Shown in pieces: positions 20,638-30,730 of a stretch of 64,000 nt of DNA. The position numbers and the translations under genes are program-made. Under the pieces are notes generated by a model. It did not search any database. It was not told the DNA's origin and saw nothing but the letters and a program-made list of their open reading frames with translations. Each line of letters opens with the position of its first letter. Position 1 is the first letter of the stretch. Source of the DNA: Acanthosepion esculentum (lineage: Eukaryota > Mollusca > Cephalopoda > Sepiida > Sepiidae); the NCBI GenBank assembly GCA_964036315.1, contig OZ038487.1, forward strand, positions 49,824,219-49,888,218, given 5' to 3'.

Positions 20638-21053
20638 GCTCTCCCGTCGAACTCGACGTATGAGGGTCAGACAGACCAGTTCCCAGAAACTGAAAGCCCG
20701 ACAGCCACACAGGATTTGATTATAGTGGTGAAGGCTTTGTGCAGGGCCATCCACACTTTTTGGAGGGACGAATACAGGGACCTGGTGCAACGGATGCCAC
20801 AAGGTCCCCAAACGACCCTCCGCAGGTTTTTGAATTCAGAGTTGTCCTTCTCCTAGACCAGTTGCCATCCAAGGCTATAGAACCCAGTCTGTCCTGCTAT
20901 TTACCCATAGTTGGAGGGAGAAGAAGAGGATTCACACCTTTCCCAAGGGTATTAGCACGTAAGTGAATGTAATGGAATCGACTGGAATTCGAACTCGGCT
21001 CACCGATTCCTCAATCCAAGCCGTTATCCATTACTCCACCGTGCCTCCTCTCA

Positions 21054-21056
<3 letters not shown>
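20636..21056 (-). repeat. Composite repeat ending in SINE-A (minus strand)
   Basis: 20823-21054 is a minus-strand SINE-A. The right edge, read in reverse, gives the tRNA-like head ggaggcacggtggagtaatg, 'gataacggcttggattgagg' and a B-box-like gagttcgaattccag. The body contains 'ctatttacccatagttggag' and 'tagaccagttgccatccaag'. The left part (20636-20822, cgacgtatgagggtcagaca ...) is a separate GC-richer repeat I cannot name. Confidence 0.75.
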
Positions 21057-21088
<32 letters not shown>

Positions 21089-21229
21089 CCTGACGATTGC
21101 ACTAGCATGAAACAGACTGTCGCCTCTAAGTGCTGACTTCCATGTCCACTTTTATATTTACACACGCTCTATCTCTGATATTGAGCACTTTATCCCATAA
21201 ATATAGCACACTTTAAGACTATATTTCTT

Positions 21230-21245
<16 letters not shown>
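21057..21245 (+). repeat. Foldback-family fragment with hammerhead motif (21088-21124)
   Basis: After a (TA)n run, cgcCTGACGA, stem II (ttgcactagcat), GAAAC, stem III (ACA-gac-TGT), UC, gcc: the same motif as in the foldback arms at 23449 and 24879. The rest matches the foldback edge (tgctgacttccatgtccact, cactttatcccataaatata). Confidence 0.75.
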
Positions 21246-21270
<25 letters not shown>

Positions 21271-21292
21271 AGAGAGAGGGAGAGAGAGATTG
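21236..21292. repeat. (TG)n/(GA)n microsatellite
   Basis: tg repeats then ga repeats. Confidence 0.95.
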
Positions 21293-22200
21293 GTTGTTAT
21301 TATTAGTTATTCTAGTGTAAGTATATAAAAGGAAGAATCTTCAATTTTGTTTTGTGTTGTTCATCACAATATTTTCTACCATCTTCTGAATTTTCCTATA
21401 CTCTTTTTTTGTTATTTAGAGAACAGAACCGAAATAAAGGAGAGCAGGGTAAAAGAAGCAACAGAAGAAACTTCTTGTTGATTCTGTGTCCAACATAATC
21501 TATTTGGCACATTAGTTAATATATCCGATAAATTATTGAAACCCAATACTTGAATCCTTCCTGTTTTATCCATCACCGTTTTCCTCCCACTGTTCTTTGA
21601 CAGGCCTTTCCAGATGACAATGGAGGGTCTTACAAATATTTACTACTATTTTGTTTACTTTTCTTCTTATTTAATTTTTTTTTTAACTTTCTTTGTAGAT
21701 GCTATGCAGGCAGAAGAAACAAACTTTGGTTAATCGAAGCACCACCACGACATCTGTTCTCTTGACTCAAATTCCTCAGGCCTCTTTTAGTTCTTCATGC
21801 ATCAGTAAATGAGGCATTCTTTACAGCTGGAGGAACAATTGAATTTAACAAAAAGAATAAAACAATCAAAAAATGAGAATAAAATAAAAAAGAATGAAAG
21901 AGAAAGAAGAAAGAGGTTAGAACCCAAACAGTATGATTTGAGGTTTTTTCCCCACCCCCTATTAACCTACAGAGTAACCTTTGGACTTGCTCCCTGTTAA
22001 AATTTGCCTGGAGAAAATAACCCCTTTTTTCTCTCATTATTCTACTCTTTATTTTAAAATTTGTATTCTTCTTCCACTTCCCCTTGTCTTCCAATTTACT
22101 GGTTTCTAATGACTATCTTTTCTCACCTGCAAACGATTCCATTATTTTGGTCCATTGAATCCAGTATTTTGATTTGCATTATAATTTTATATTAATTTAA
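21293..22200. other. Intergenic DNA, nothing recognised
   Basis: Open frames at 21795-22094 (minus) and 21809-22000 (plus) have no recognisable domain. The sequence is moderately AT-rich. Confidence 0.4.
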
Positions 22201-22209
22201 CACATTCAT

Positions 22210-22470
22210 ACAACCATAAGAGAATGCATGTACATATACACACATGCACACACATTATCACCTAAATACATGCACACACATCACCTAAATGCCTCAACTA
22301 GAAATAAAATACACAGAGACACCAACATCTCACTACTATCTTCGGGAATTATACACACAGACTTATACAAAAATGCTCACTAGAATGCAAACATACACAT
22401 GGGCACACGCAACACACACACACACATACATACATACATACATACATACACACATTAACATCACAAGACA
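22210..22470. repeat. CA/CATA-rich imperfect simple repeat
   Basis: Scattered acacaca and tacatacatacata runs, best at 22409-22452. Confidence 0.85.
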
Positions 22471-22845
22471 AAGACATACAGGGTTTACCTGACCAATGAA
22501 GAATAAACAACACAGAACTAAAAGTACAGGAAATTTCAATTCTCACAAAATTTCTGATGATACTTAAATAAAAGAGATGTAAAATTTATATAAATGTTTC
22601 TTATTTGTTCCTTATCTTGTCATTGTCAGATTCTAATCCATATTTGATCTCAATTCAATCACACACAAACATATAATTTATAATTTTGCATAAAAAGTTC
22701 ATGAGAAAAGCAGAATACAAGTTAAGCACAAGATATATAAATTTATATATTTACTTTCACACAAACATCTCCTTTTCAATATAATCATCTGCATTGAATT
22801 TGAGATAAACTGTTATTTACTTCAAAATTCACCTGGTAAGTACAT
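22471..22845. other. AT-rich DNA, nothing recognised
   Basis: No signatures seen. Confidence 0.4.
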
Positions 22846-22847
22846 CA

Positions 22848-22891
<44 letters not shown>
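22848..22891. repeat. (TA)n microsatellite
   Basis: Perfect TA. Confidence 0.96.
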
Positions 22892-22895
<4 letters not shown>

Positions 22896-23300
22896 CAAAT
22901 TGGTTGGGTTTCAATCCTGGCTTGAGGCAATTGGATGTCTAGTCACACTAATGAGCTGTGATACAGTGAAACAGTCTGTCTGTGAATGACACATATATGC
23001 GCTCTCGAAAAAAAGAAATTCGGTTGAGCACTTTAGAGGAAAAGCATTATTTCTGCTACTGATGCAAAAGCTCTTCTATGAATTGAGCACTCTGAGTCAC
23101 TGGCACGTTTATTCTAAAATAAATGTGTAAAAATTCATCTTCTTCTCTGTCGGGAGCTGATAGCTCAGTGGAAAAATCTCCAACTGATGCCAAATTGGTT
23201 GGGTTTCAATCCTGGCTTGAGACAATCAGATGTCTAGCCACTGATGAGTTGTGATACAGTAAAACAGTCTATCTGTGGATGATACACACACACACACACA
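22892..23300 (+). repeat. Two SINE-F copies (tRNA-derived) with hammerhead-like motifs
   Basis: The second copy starts near 23153 with a clear tRNA-like head: gggagctgatagctcagtgg (A-box TAGCTCAGTGG) and a B-box-like gggtttcaatcctggc at about 23202. The first copy (22892 on) enters at the same B-box region. Both continue with 'agatgtctagccac' and a hammerhead: first copy TCACA-CTAATGA-stem II-GAAA-ACAgtcTGT-C-TGTGA (22943-22985), second copy CTGATGA at 23241-23247 with GAAA changed to AAAA. A third copy of this tail is at 54341-54386. The segment 22986-23150 may be an insertion or family body. Confidence 0.75.
22943..22985 (+). ncRNA. Hammerhead-like ribozyme motif (G5 mutated)
   Basis: Stem I 22943-22947 TCACA pairs with 22981-22985 TGTGA. 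The core is CTAATGA (conserved G replaced by A), stem II gctgt-gat-acagt with all five pairs possible, GAAA 22968-22971, stem III ACA/TGT with a 3-nt loop, C cleavage residue at 22980. Relative to 54342-54382 the outer pair is U-A instead of C-G, a compensatory change. The G5 substitution should abolish activity. Confidence 0.7.
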
Positions 23301-23301
23301 C

Positions 23302-23343
<42 letters not shown>
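23302..23343. repeat. (TA)n microsatellite at foldback edge
   Basis: Perfect TA, preceded by (CA)n from 23284. Confidence 0.96.
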
Positions 23344-23346
<3 letters not shown>

Positions 23347-23448
23347 GAAATATAGTCTTAAAGTGTGCTATATTTATGGGATAAAGTGCACAATATCAGA
23401 GATAGAGTGTGTGTAAATATAAAGTGAACATAGAAGTCAACACTTAGA

Positions 23449-23486
23449 GGCGACAGGCTGTTTCATGCTAGATGCAATCGTCAGGC
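23449..23486 (-). ncRNA. Hammerhead-like ribozyme in left foldback arm
   Basis: On the minus strand: ggc, CTGACGA, stem II ttgcatctagcat, GAAA, stem III ACA-gcc-TGT, C cleavage residue, gcc. All invariant core positions are intact. Stem I is 3 bp (GGC/GCC). Confidence 0.65.
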
Positions 23487-24878
23487 CATGAGTGCTGTTA
23501 TTTCCTCGGCTATTTATATATATACGGGTCAGTGGTGCATTGTGGGTAGTCTATTTTGGCTGTTATTTTACCGGAAGTCATTTATTTGTTTATTTATTTA
23601 ATTGTGTCAAATTATTTTGCTTGTTTTTATTTAATTTTATTTTTATTTTTTATCTTATATATTTTTTTTAACGTAGTAAAAATTAGTTTATAAAGCTTAT
23701 TGTGGGTAGTCTATTTTGGCAGTTATTTTACTGGAAGTCGTTTATTTGTTTATTTATTTGGGTCAAATTATTTTGCTTGTTTTTATTTATTTTTATCAGT
23801 GTTTTTATTAACGTAATAAAAATTTGTTTATATAGCTTATTTAATAGTTTTGTTTTTGTTTGGGGAGATAATTAAAGCTATTTGTTGAATTTTGGGATTG
23901 ATTGTTGTAGTTTGTTCTGACTATTATTTTGGTGGGAACAGTTTTTAATTTATTTGGATTGATTATCTTTATTTGTTTTTTTCTAAACGGCTAGTTTATC
24001 GGTATTGGTTGTTAGTTTATTTATATATTTGGATGTATTTAGATCAATTTATTATACTTGTTATTTATTTGTTACACTGTATATTTTGTCTTTTTGGTTT
24101 TCGATTTTTAAGTAACGCAGTATATTATTTTTTTTTATCGTTATATAACAGTTATAGCTATTTTTTGTCCGATTTTTTATTTTTATTTTTATAGTCTAAT
24201 ATTTTGGTCATAATAGTTTGCTAATTTGTTTATTATTTACTTTATTTATTGATTTTGTTCCTTATTTTTTATTCTATTTCGTCTATTCTAACAGGTGTGA
24301 TTTAGTAATTTGTTTGGATTAATTTATTTTGCTTATTTTATTGTCATTTTGTTTGTTTATGTATTATTTATTTTTTCCGTTTTCGATTTTTAAGTTATGT
24401 AGTAAAAATTTGTTTTCATGTCTGCATTTTGAGATTAGCTCGGATCTTTTATTTAATAATTTATTTTGGTCTGGGAAGGTAATGATAGCTATTTTTTCCT
24501 CCAAGCAAAGTTTCAAAATAAAAATAAAAAATAAATAAATATATAAGATAAAAAATAAAAATAAATAAAAACAAGCAAAATAATTTGACCCAAATAAATA
24601 AACAAATAAACGACTTCCAGTAAAATAACCGCCAAAATAGACTACCCACAATAAGCTATATAAACAAATTTTTACTACGTTAATAAAAACACTGATCAAA
24701 AAAAAAATATATATATATAAGATAAAAAATAAAAATAAAATTAAATAAAAACAAGCAAAATAATTTGACACAAATAAATAAATAAACGACTTCTGGTAAA
24801 ATAACCGCCAAAATAGACTACCCACAATGCACCACTGACCCGTATATATAAATAGCCAAGAAAAATAACAGCACTCGT

Positions 24879-24917
24879 GGCCTGACGATTGCATCTAGCA
24901 TGAAACAGACTGTCGCC
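24879..24917 (+). ncRNA. Hammerhead-like ribozyme in right foldback arm
   Basis: Stem I GGC (24879-24881) with GCC (24915-24917); CTGACGA 24882-24888; stem II 24889-24901 with loop atcta; GAAA 24902-24905; stem III ACA-gac-TGT; GUC-type cleavage triplet ending at C24914. The core is intact. Confidence 0.68.
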
Positions 24918-24947
24918 TCTAAGTGTTGACTTCTATGTTCACTTTTA

Positions 24948-24980
<33 letters not shown>
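24948..24980. repeat. (TA)n microsatellite
   Basis: Perfect TA at the outer edge of the foldback element. Confidence 0.95.
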
Positions 24981-24984
<4 letters not shown>

Positions 24985-25599
24985 ACATTGATTGGGCCTT
25001 CTGCGTGTTCAAGAGTTTGAGAGTCCTTAAGACTTTTCATATTCTCAGCATTGAAAGCTCTCCTGGCTGCTGTTTGATCTGGGTTTTCATTTGCACAGGA
25101 TATTCATTTCCTTGCTAACGTCTTGTCTCTTTTAATTGGAACCTGGTCCTCTGTTGGCAAAGATTTCTTTTTGTGAGGCATATTTATATATATGCACGAG
25201 GCAACAATAAACTACAGAAGAACTCAAAATTGATTGCTGCATTTAAGTATTGCATTAATATTTAAGCTTACCTTTTAAAAGTTCAATGATAATTCTTCTG
25301 CTGCCAGTTAACTTAAAGATAATTTAATGTGTGTAGGTCCTTACTTTCTGTACAAACAAATATTTTTATTTCATGGGTGACCTTTGCTGGATTTTGTAAT
25401 TAATTTTGATTATTCCCAAATTTATTTCCAAGTTATAAAAATTGTTAATGTACAAAAAATTTGTTGCAAAAAAACATGTAAAAAAATTGTTGAAAACAAT
25501 TGCAGTAATGAAAACTTGGGAATCCAAAATTTCTGTAACATGAGCTATTGAAAGTTAAAGTCTTTTCCTTTAACTGAAAAAGTGTGACACATTGACATT

Positions 25600-25600
<1 letters not shown>
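24981..25600. other. Intergenic DNA, nothing recognised
   Basis: 25000-25190 is slightly GC-richer (gggccttctgcgtgttcaag) but matches nothing I know. Confidence 0.4.
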
Positions 25601-25601
<1 letters not shown>

Positions 25602-25638
<37 letters not shown>

Positions 25639-25858
25639 AATTCCCAAGAGGATAGAATCCAGGTAGAACTCAATGTCCAGGACAGAGTAAGAATATTATA
25701 TACAAAGCTCAAACACTAATATTCCATGGTTATAATTTATTACATTGGAATCGTAATCCCAATCCCAATCATCAGACCTACAAATTCAAAAAGAATATAT
25801 ATATATATATATATATAAAAAATTCTAGTTAAAAAAGAATATATATATATATATATAT

Positions 25859-25886
<28 letters not shown>
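25602..25886. repeat. Cluster of (TA)n microsatellites
   Basis: TA runs at about 25602-25634, 25797-25817 and 25838-25886. The 'aaaattctagttt' unit next to the last two is duplicated. Confidence 0.93.
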
Positions 25887-25890
<4 letters not shown>

Positions 25891-26175
25891 TTCTAGTTTG
25901 TCTATGTGTATCAGATGATGTCTACTAGACAGAAACAACATGCATGCAGAATTACAAATATACATCTGATGCTCACATAGACAATCTAGAATTTGTCTAG
26001 ACTTGCATACATATAGCAATATTCATGGTTTTTCAGGTAGTCTTGGAATCCGTTAATTTCTTGAAACTTTGGATAAATGCATCATCTCACCTTGAATTTT
26101 GAAAACCAGGAATTATACTAACGATGATTTAAAAGAGTTGAATACATAATACTTAATGTTATAAATTCACTGTGG
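25887..26175. other. Intergenic DNA, nothing recognised
   Basis: The reverse-complement pair tctagtttgtctatgtg / cacatagacaatctaga (about 25898-25993) makes a short imperfect inverted repeat. Confidence 0.5.
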
Positions 26176-26179
26176 AGGA

Positions 26180-26455
26180 TAGATTCATAGCCTCACCATG
26201 ACAAATATTGCTGTTGTGGTTTTTGTAGCCAGTAGTTTTTTTATTAGATGTAGTTGCAAGTTCCTCACCAAATTCAATTGAAATTTGCCTTCTTCTAGAT
26301 TGGTTTCAAATCAATACTAGAGAGTCCAGTCTGCAATGTTATGAACTGCTAGTTGGATAGAGAAGAGGTGGATTCATACCTTTCCAAGAATGAAAGTGAA
26401 TGCAATAGTTTTGATTGGAATACACACTTTCTGTACTGATAATCATTATGCCACA
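26180..26455 (-). repeat. SINE-A, divergent copy, minus strand
   Basis: Contains 'catagcctcaccatgacaaa', 'cttcttctagattggtttc', 'agaagaggtggattcatacc' and 'gaatgaaagtgaatgcaata', matching the SINE-A body order seen at 20823, 37430 and 51830. The tRNA-like head is heavily decayed. Confidence 0.65.
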
Positions 26456-26516
26456 TGCACACACACACACATATATATACATATGCATATATTTTATATA
26501 TATATATATATATATC
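26456..26516. repeat. (CA)n and (TA)n microsatellites
   Basis: cacacacaca then tatatata runs. Confidence 0.9.
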
Positions 26517-27357
26517 ACAGCAATCTTTCACCAAAAGAAATTGCATCCAGTGTATTTCTGAAGCAGAATGCTTCTTAAGGCAAGCAGCCATTGTAATTAA
26601 AGAACTCAATATGAAGAGATAGAGCATTAATAACAAAACAAAATAAGCTGTTCAACTTATCTGTCCATACTCAGAGTTTTGCAGATATGTTATCCACTTA
26701 TCAGTGGGTTTCATAGTAAAATTTAATCTATTTACAGGAATGATATAATACTAAAAAGATGTTACACATGCAATAATCCGGGCTGGCTGAAGGTACTGGT
26801 AACTCAGGCAGTTGTCTGGTGCACCATCAAGGCTGAGGATGCCACCATGCTGCCATGTCATGTGTCTGAGATCTCCAAAACTAAAGCTTATAAAAGCATA
26901 CATGTGGTCATCCATGACACAAGACAGATTAAATTCTTTGGCTATTTTTTCAATAAAAAATGATTGTAAAAGAAGATAGGTGTAGAAAGTGCCATGAAAT
27001 GATTTGCAGATCTAAAGGCTAAAAAAATATGTCTTAGGTAGGAGAATGAATGTCTTCTTTAGCTTGTATTGTTGTATATTATAATAAACTTGTTATTCTA
27101 CATTTTCTATTTTTCTCTTTGAGAAAATTTAAAAAATTATTCTTTTAAGGGCATTGAAGTTCAGCTTGCCTGGAGTGCCACAAACCCTAAGGCATATATG
27201 CATGAAACCAAACATAATTTTTAATTATATTTATAATATAATGAAAATCCTTAACGAATATTGAAAGAAGTCTAATATATTTAATATCCAATAAATTATA
27301 GTTAGAATTTTAAGTCAATTGTTAATATAATGAAGAGTTCTATCATTCCTATCCCCA
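26517..27357. other. Intergenic DNA, nothing recognised
   Basis: A small GC-richer stretch at 26780-26900 lacks coding features. Confidence 0.4.
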
Positions 27358-27613
27358 ACAGAACAACTTTCATTATATAAAAATTATCTTATGCACAATT
27401 TACAGCTGGATGATGATATGCAATAACATTGTTAAGAAAAAATTTAAAATAAGTTAATGCCAAAAATAAACATTTTTTTGTGTGAAAATTAAGTAATGTC
27501 TTTTAAGAGATGTCTGATTGCTGTAAATAAACAACTTTACCCACTCCAACAGGAGATACCATATCTTCAAAACTCTGAACAGAAAAAATAAGTTAAACAC
27601 TTAATTTTATTTT

Positions 27614-27650
<37 letters not shown>
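27358..27650 (+). repeat. Dispersed repeat R1, copy 1 (about 98% identical to 34818-35114)
   Basis: Begins aacagaacaactttcattat and ends in (TA)n. Only about five or six substitutions in 280 bp separate it from copy 2, in the same orientation. No coding potential or SINE boxes recognised. Confidence 0.92.
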
Positions 27651-27651
<1 letters not shown>

Positions 27652-27895
27652 TTAATTCATAAATAATTTCCATTTTTATTTAACAAATTTATACTTCAAA
27701 ATAATGAAATTTTTATACAATTATATATTCACTATTATTTTCAGTAACTTGTTGCGAAATATCAGGCAGCCCTTTGATGCATTTTGAGTAAAATTTTGAA
27801 GGTTTTTATGTAAAAAAGTTTTTGACAAACTCTTGAGTCAGGTTTTCATGAGACAAAGTTTTGCCTATCAAAAGTGGTTTGCAGCAGTGGAAAAA
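27651..27895. other. AT-rich DNA, nothing recognised
   Basis: No signatures seen. Confidence 0.4.
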
Positions 27896-28026
27896 AAAAG
27901 TAATAATGGTCTTTTATTGTTCTCTCTCCTTCATGCCTTCTTTTTCTCATATTCTCCACACTCAGTAACCCTTTTCATCTTAGTGACTTTATTGCCTTGC
28001 TTATGATGAAATGATTAAAAAACAAT
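27896..28026 (+). mobile_element. LINE-B 3' terminus, plus strand (extreme 5' truncation)
   Basis: 'ctcagtaacccttttcatct', 'tagtgactttattgccttgc' and 'gatgaaatgattaaaaaac' are the last about 120 bp of LINE-B. Confidence 0.72.
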
Positions 28027-28388
28027 CATTTGGGGTACGGTCAGGTAAATATGGCATATCAGTCAGAACAGACCAAACAATTTCAAAATCTTTTATGCTA
28101 TACTTGCTGCATGCAGTCTCGCATTGCCATGAATATTTTTTTCTTTATCCACTGTGTATGCTGCCACTGTACAACTAAATTATATTAGTGTACTCAAAAT
28201 GTATTTTTAAATGTCACAGATGATTAGTAATTAAGATAATACATTCATTATTATAGTTGATTCCCCAAAACTGAAATAACTTTTGGTTCAACATCATATA
28301 TGTGTGTGTGTGTATATGTATGTATGTATATATGTATTCTAAAGAACTAATCTACTTATTTTTTCATTTGAAATATTTTCATTACTTC
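28027..28388. other. Intergenic DNA with a short TG/TATG tract
   Basis: tgtgtgtgtgtatatgtatg at about 28300-28332. Otherwise nothing. Confidence 0.5.
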
Positions 28389-28868
28389 AAATGTTATTTT
28401 TAGTAGATAGCTGTATTTGAGTAGACAATCTGTTTTTATTTTTAAAAGTATTTATTTCATCTACAAGCCTGTACAGTAAAAAGTTTTCTCATGTGAGCAA
28501 ACTGGTGGGTGAAATAAATACTGTTTAAAATAACAACAGATCCTTTACTCAAACTGTATTTGAGGAGATAATCTGTTTTTATTTTTAAAAGTATTTATTT
28601 CATCTACAAGCCTGTACATTAAACAGTTTTCTCATGTGAGCAGACTGGTAGGTGAAATAAATACTATTTAAAATAGCAACAGATCCTCTACTCAAACTGT
28701 AGTTGAGGAGACAATCTGTTTTATTTTTAAAAGTATTAATTCATCTCCAAGCCTGCACATTAAAAAATTTTCTCAAGGGAGCAGGCCAGTAGGCAAAATA
28801 AATACAGTTTAAAATAACAATGGATCATTTATCCAAACATGGGTATCCACTAAAAATAACATTTGAAG

Positions 28869-28920
<52 letters not shown>
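28389..28920. repeat. Tandem triplication (143-bp period) bracketed by inverted ends, then (TA)n
   Basis: The block 'ttgagtagacaatctg ... ctgtacagtaaaaagttttc ... ataaatactgtttaaaataa' recurs with starts at 28418, 28561 and 28704, an exact 143-bp spacing. The whole is bracketed by atgttatttttagtagata (28391) and its reverse complement tatccactaaaaataacat (28848), the same ends seen in SINE-B repeats at 35130, 55200 and 55790. (TA)n at 28871-28918. Confidence 0.9.
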
Positions 28921-29560
28921 CTGTCTTACTAGCTATCTGTATAAGTACACCTCTGGATGTAGGTTATTGACTCTGTATGCAAAGTGATGGTAGAGAAGTT
29001 GTTAAATTCCATCAGTTCTCCCCCAATAATTATGCACCAAAATGTTCCTTTTTACATTTCAAAAGTTGCCGCTGTTCATTCTCATCATTAAAGATTAATG
29101 AGAAATCCACTGATATTGTAGTCTTTTTTTTTCAAGTGATTCTATTTACCCATCCTCTTGCTCATCATTTTAGATAGCATATTCAAAGTTTATTAGCTTT
29201 CCCAGTTATTTTCTTCTTTAACCTATCTGAAACAGTGATTTCAAGAAAGGAAAAGGAAAGATGATGTGGGCAGCATAGATTTAACAATCAAAGTCCTTAT
29301 GTTGAAACAATTAAGAGGCATTATTTTTTAAAGGTACTACACAGAACCAGGTTAGTGATACTAATGATCATAAATCCACTAAAAGGAGAGGAAATTTTGC
29401 AAATTAAAAACTCCCTCGCTATTTATTAACACTTTGTAAAATCCATGGATGCCTTTCTTGTTCCAAGTATAGGAAGAATATAGGCAGATGAGGTTTGTAC
29501 ACTTCTGTACTAACATATAAAATATGCATGTAAAAATTTCAGATGGAGTATATCTGTAAA
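28921..29560. other. Intergenic DNA, nothing recognised
   Basis: A short open frame at 28977-29177 has no domain. Confidence 0.4.
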
Positions 29561-29766
29561 AGGACAACATGAATAAAGATTTCCTTTTGTATATATATAT
29601 ATATATATTTGTGTATTTAGGCAGCAATCTTTCTTTCATGCACATTTCATTAAAAACGACTGACAATGTGCTTTTATTTAGTTTTTTATATAATTTCTCG
29701 TGCGATCTAATAAAGTTTTTCTTTTCAGAGGATAAATTATATAAAAACTGTCCGAATGTTCTTTTT

Positions 29767-29808
29767 ATCCGAGCGCTTTCGGCTATACATTTAGCCATTA
29801 TCAAGGAT
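29767..29808 (-). ncRNA. Degenerate hammerhead-like motif in Penelope arm
   Basis: Minus strand: ATCC, TTGATAA (two departures from CTGANGA), stem II tggcta/tatagcc, GAAA, palindromic stem III AGCGCT, C, GGAT. Stem I ATCC/GGAT pairs perfectly. The right arm (30402-30443) carries the same motif further decayed. Confidence 0.5.
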
Positions 29809-29859
29809 TATATTTCAACTGTTAGAATTAGAAATAGTTTGTTATATGTATGTTTTATA

Positions 29860-30290
29860 AAATGATTAATTTTTTTGTTTCAAAACACGGTCAAGATATT
29901 ATGTCCATGTTCAAAGTTAATATTATTAAGTGTTGGTTTGTTTGCTTTTATTAGTAAGGCTTCCATTATTTTTAGACTTTTTTTGCAAGTAGATGATGCT
30001 ATTATATTAGTGTTGTCGACAAGTATATTCCGAATAGTGTCTGGTAGGTCTCCATGAATATTTAAATGAGATCTAATTGAGCTATTGTCAGAAAGGTGTA
30101 GAGTTAGTCTGCGTGTTAAACAATTTGTAGTGTGGCCTATATAATTATTTACAAAAGTTGATTCTTGAGGAATACAATTCCTTTAATGGGCATTTGAATT
30201 CGTAAATAATATTTGCTCTATTTAATTTTGTTCTAGGAGGTGAATTATTATTTTTAACTATAAGGTTAGAAGTTTAAAATATTTTATAAT
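29860..30290 (-). pseudogene. Penelope GIY-YIG endonuclease fragment
   Basis: On the minus strand, in broken frames: a KTSNLIVKNNNSPP-like linker (about 30270-30225) and an IYEFKCPLKELYSS region (about 30200-30160). A YIGHTTNCLTRRLTLHLS segment follows, then SIRSHLNIHGDLPDTIRNIL, NTNIIASS and EALLIKANKPTLN. 'Y.FKCP...YIG.TT..L.RRL..HL...SI..HL ... EALLI....P.LN' is the Penelope endonuclease pattern. Stops (for example in the linker) and a shift before YIGHTT show it is inactive. Confidence 0.8.
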
Positions 30291-30565
30291 AAATAATTAA
30301 TCTAATTTTTTTGCTATTGTCAACTGGTGTTATGAATTTTTTTATAATGTTCTTAATTCTGCATATAACAAACTATTTCTAATTCTAACAGTTGAAATAT
30401 AATCCTTGAAAATGGCTAAATGTGTAGCTGAAAGCGCTCGGATAAAAAGAACATTCGGACAGTTTTTATATAATTTATCATCTGAAAAGAAAAACTTTAT
30501 TAGATCGCACGAAAAATTATATAAAAAACTAAATAAAAGCACATTGTCAGTCGTTTTTAATGAAA

Positions 30566-30569
<4 letters not shown>

Positions 30570-30646
<77 letters not shown>
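30570..30646. repeat. (TA)n microsatellite, about 75 bp
   Basis: TA runs with two 'tacata' interruptions, directly at the edge of the Penelope arm. Confidence 0.96.
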
Positions 30647-30647
<1 letters not shown>

Positions 30648-30689
30648 ACGTTTGTAAAAATGTTCATGAAAGTATATTATTAAAAAACA

Positions 30690-30730
30690 TCTGACTATGC
30701 ATTTTGCCTGTATGGCTTCATCAGATCAAA
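30690..30730 (-). ncRNA. Hammerhead-like motif
   Basis: Minus strand: stem I TTTGAT with GTCAGA (six pairs including two G-U), CTGATGA intact (30718-30724), stem II agcc-ataca-ggc, then AAAA in place of GAAA, a stem III made from ATGCAT, and UA at the cleavage position. Confidence 0.52.

Larger units (their letters stand above)
23344..24960. mobile_element. Foldback element, about 1.6 kb, long terminal inverted repeats carrying hammerhead motifs
   Basis: The left arm (about 23420-23850) and right arm (about 24500-24945) are reverse complements over more than 400 bp. Shared blocks, in mirrored order, are agtgaacatagaagtcaaca, the hammerhead, 'cagtggtgcattgtgggtag', 'tattttaccggaagtc', 'tcaaattattttgcttg' and 'acgtagtaaaaat'. 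Within each arm the 'gtgggtagtctattttggc ... gaagtcg.ttatttg' block occurs twice. The centre (about 23850-24500) is T-rich with no conserved coding domain. Fragments occur at 21057-21245, 31240-31385 and 54385-55015. No transposase is encoded; the mobilisation mechanism is unknown. Confidence 0.88.
29640..30570 (-). mobile_element. Penelope-like element remnant between 210-bp inverted arms
   Basis: Arms 29640-29849 and 30361-30570 are reverse complements at about 97%. Both contain tttagttttttatataattt and the hammerhead-like ttgataatggctaaatgtat/agccgaaagcgctc. The enclosed 510 bp encodes, on the minus strand, a GIY-YIG endonuclease region. Penelope-like elements often carry partial terminal repeats in direct or inverted order that bear hammerhead motifs (family knowledge). 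The RT domain is missing. Confidence 0.82.

Noticed and set aside
24364..24894. 176-codon minus-strand open frame in the foldback element
   Set aside because: Phe/Tyr/Leu-rich translation of T-rich foldback arms, not conserved as a frame in the other copy (54547-54870 reads differently).
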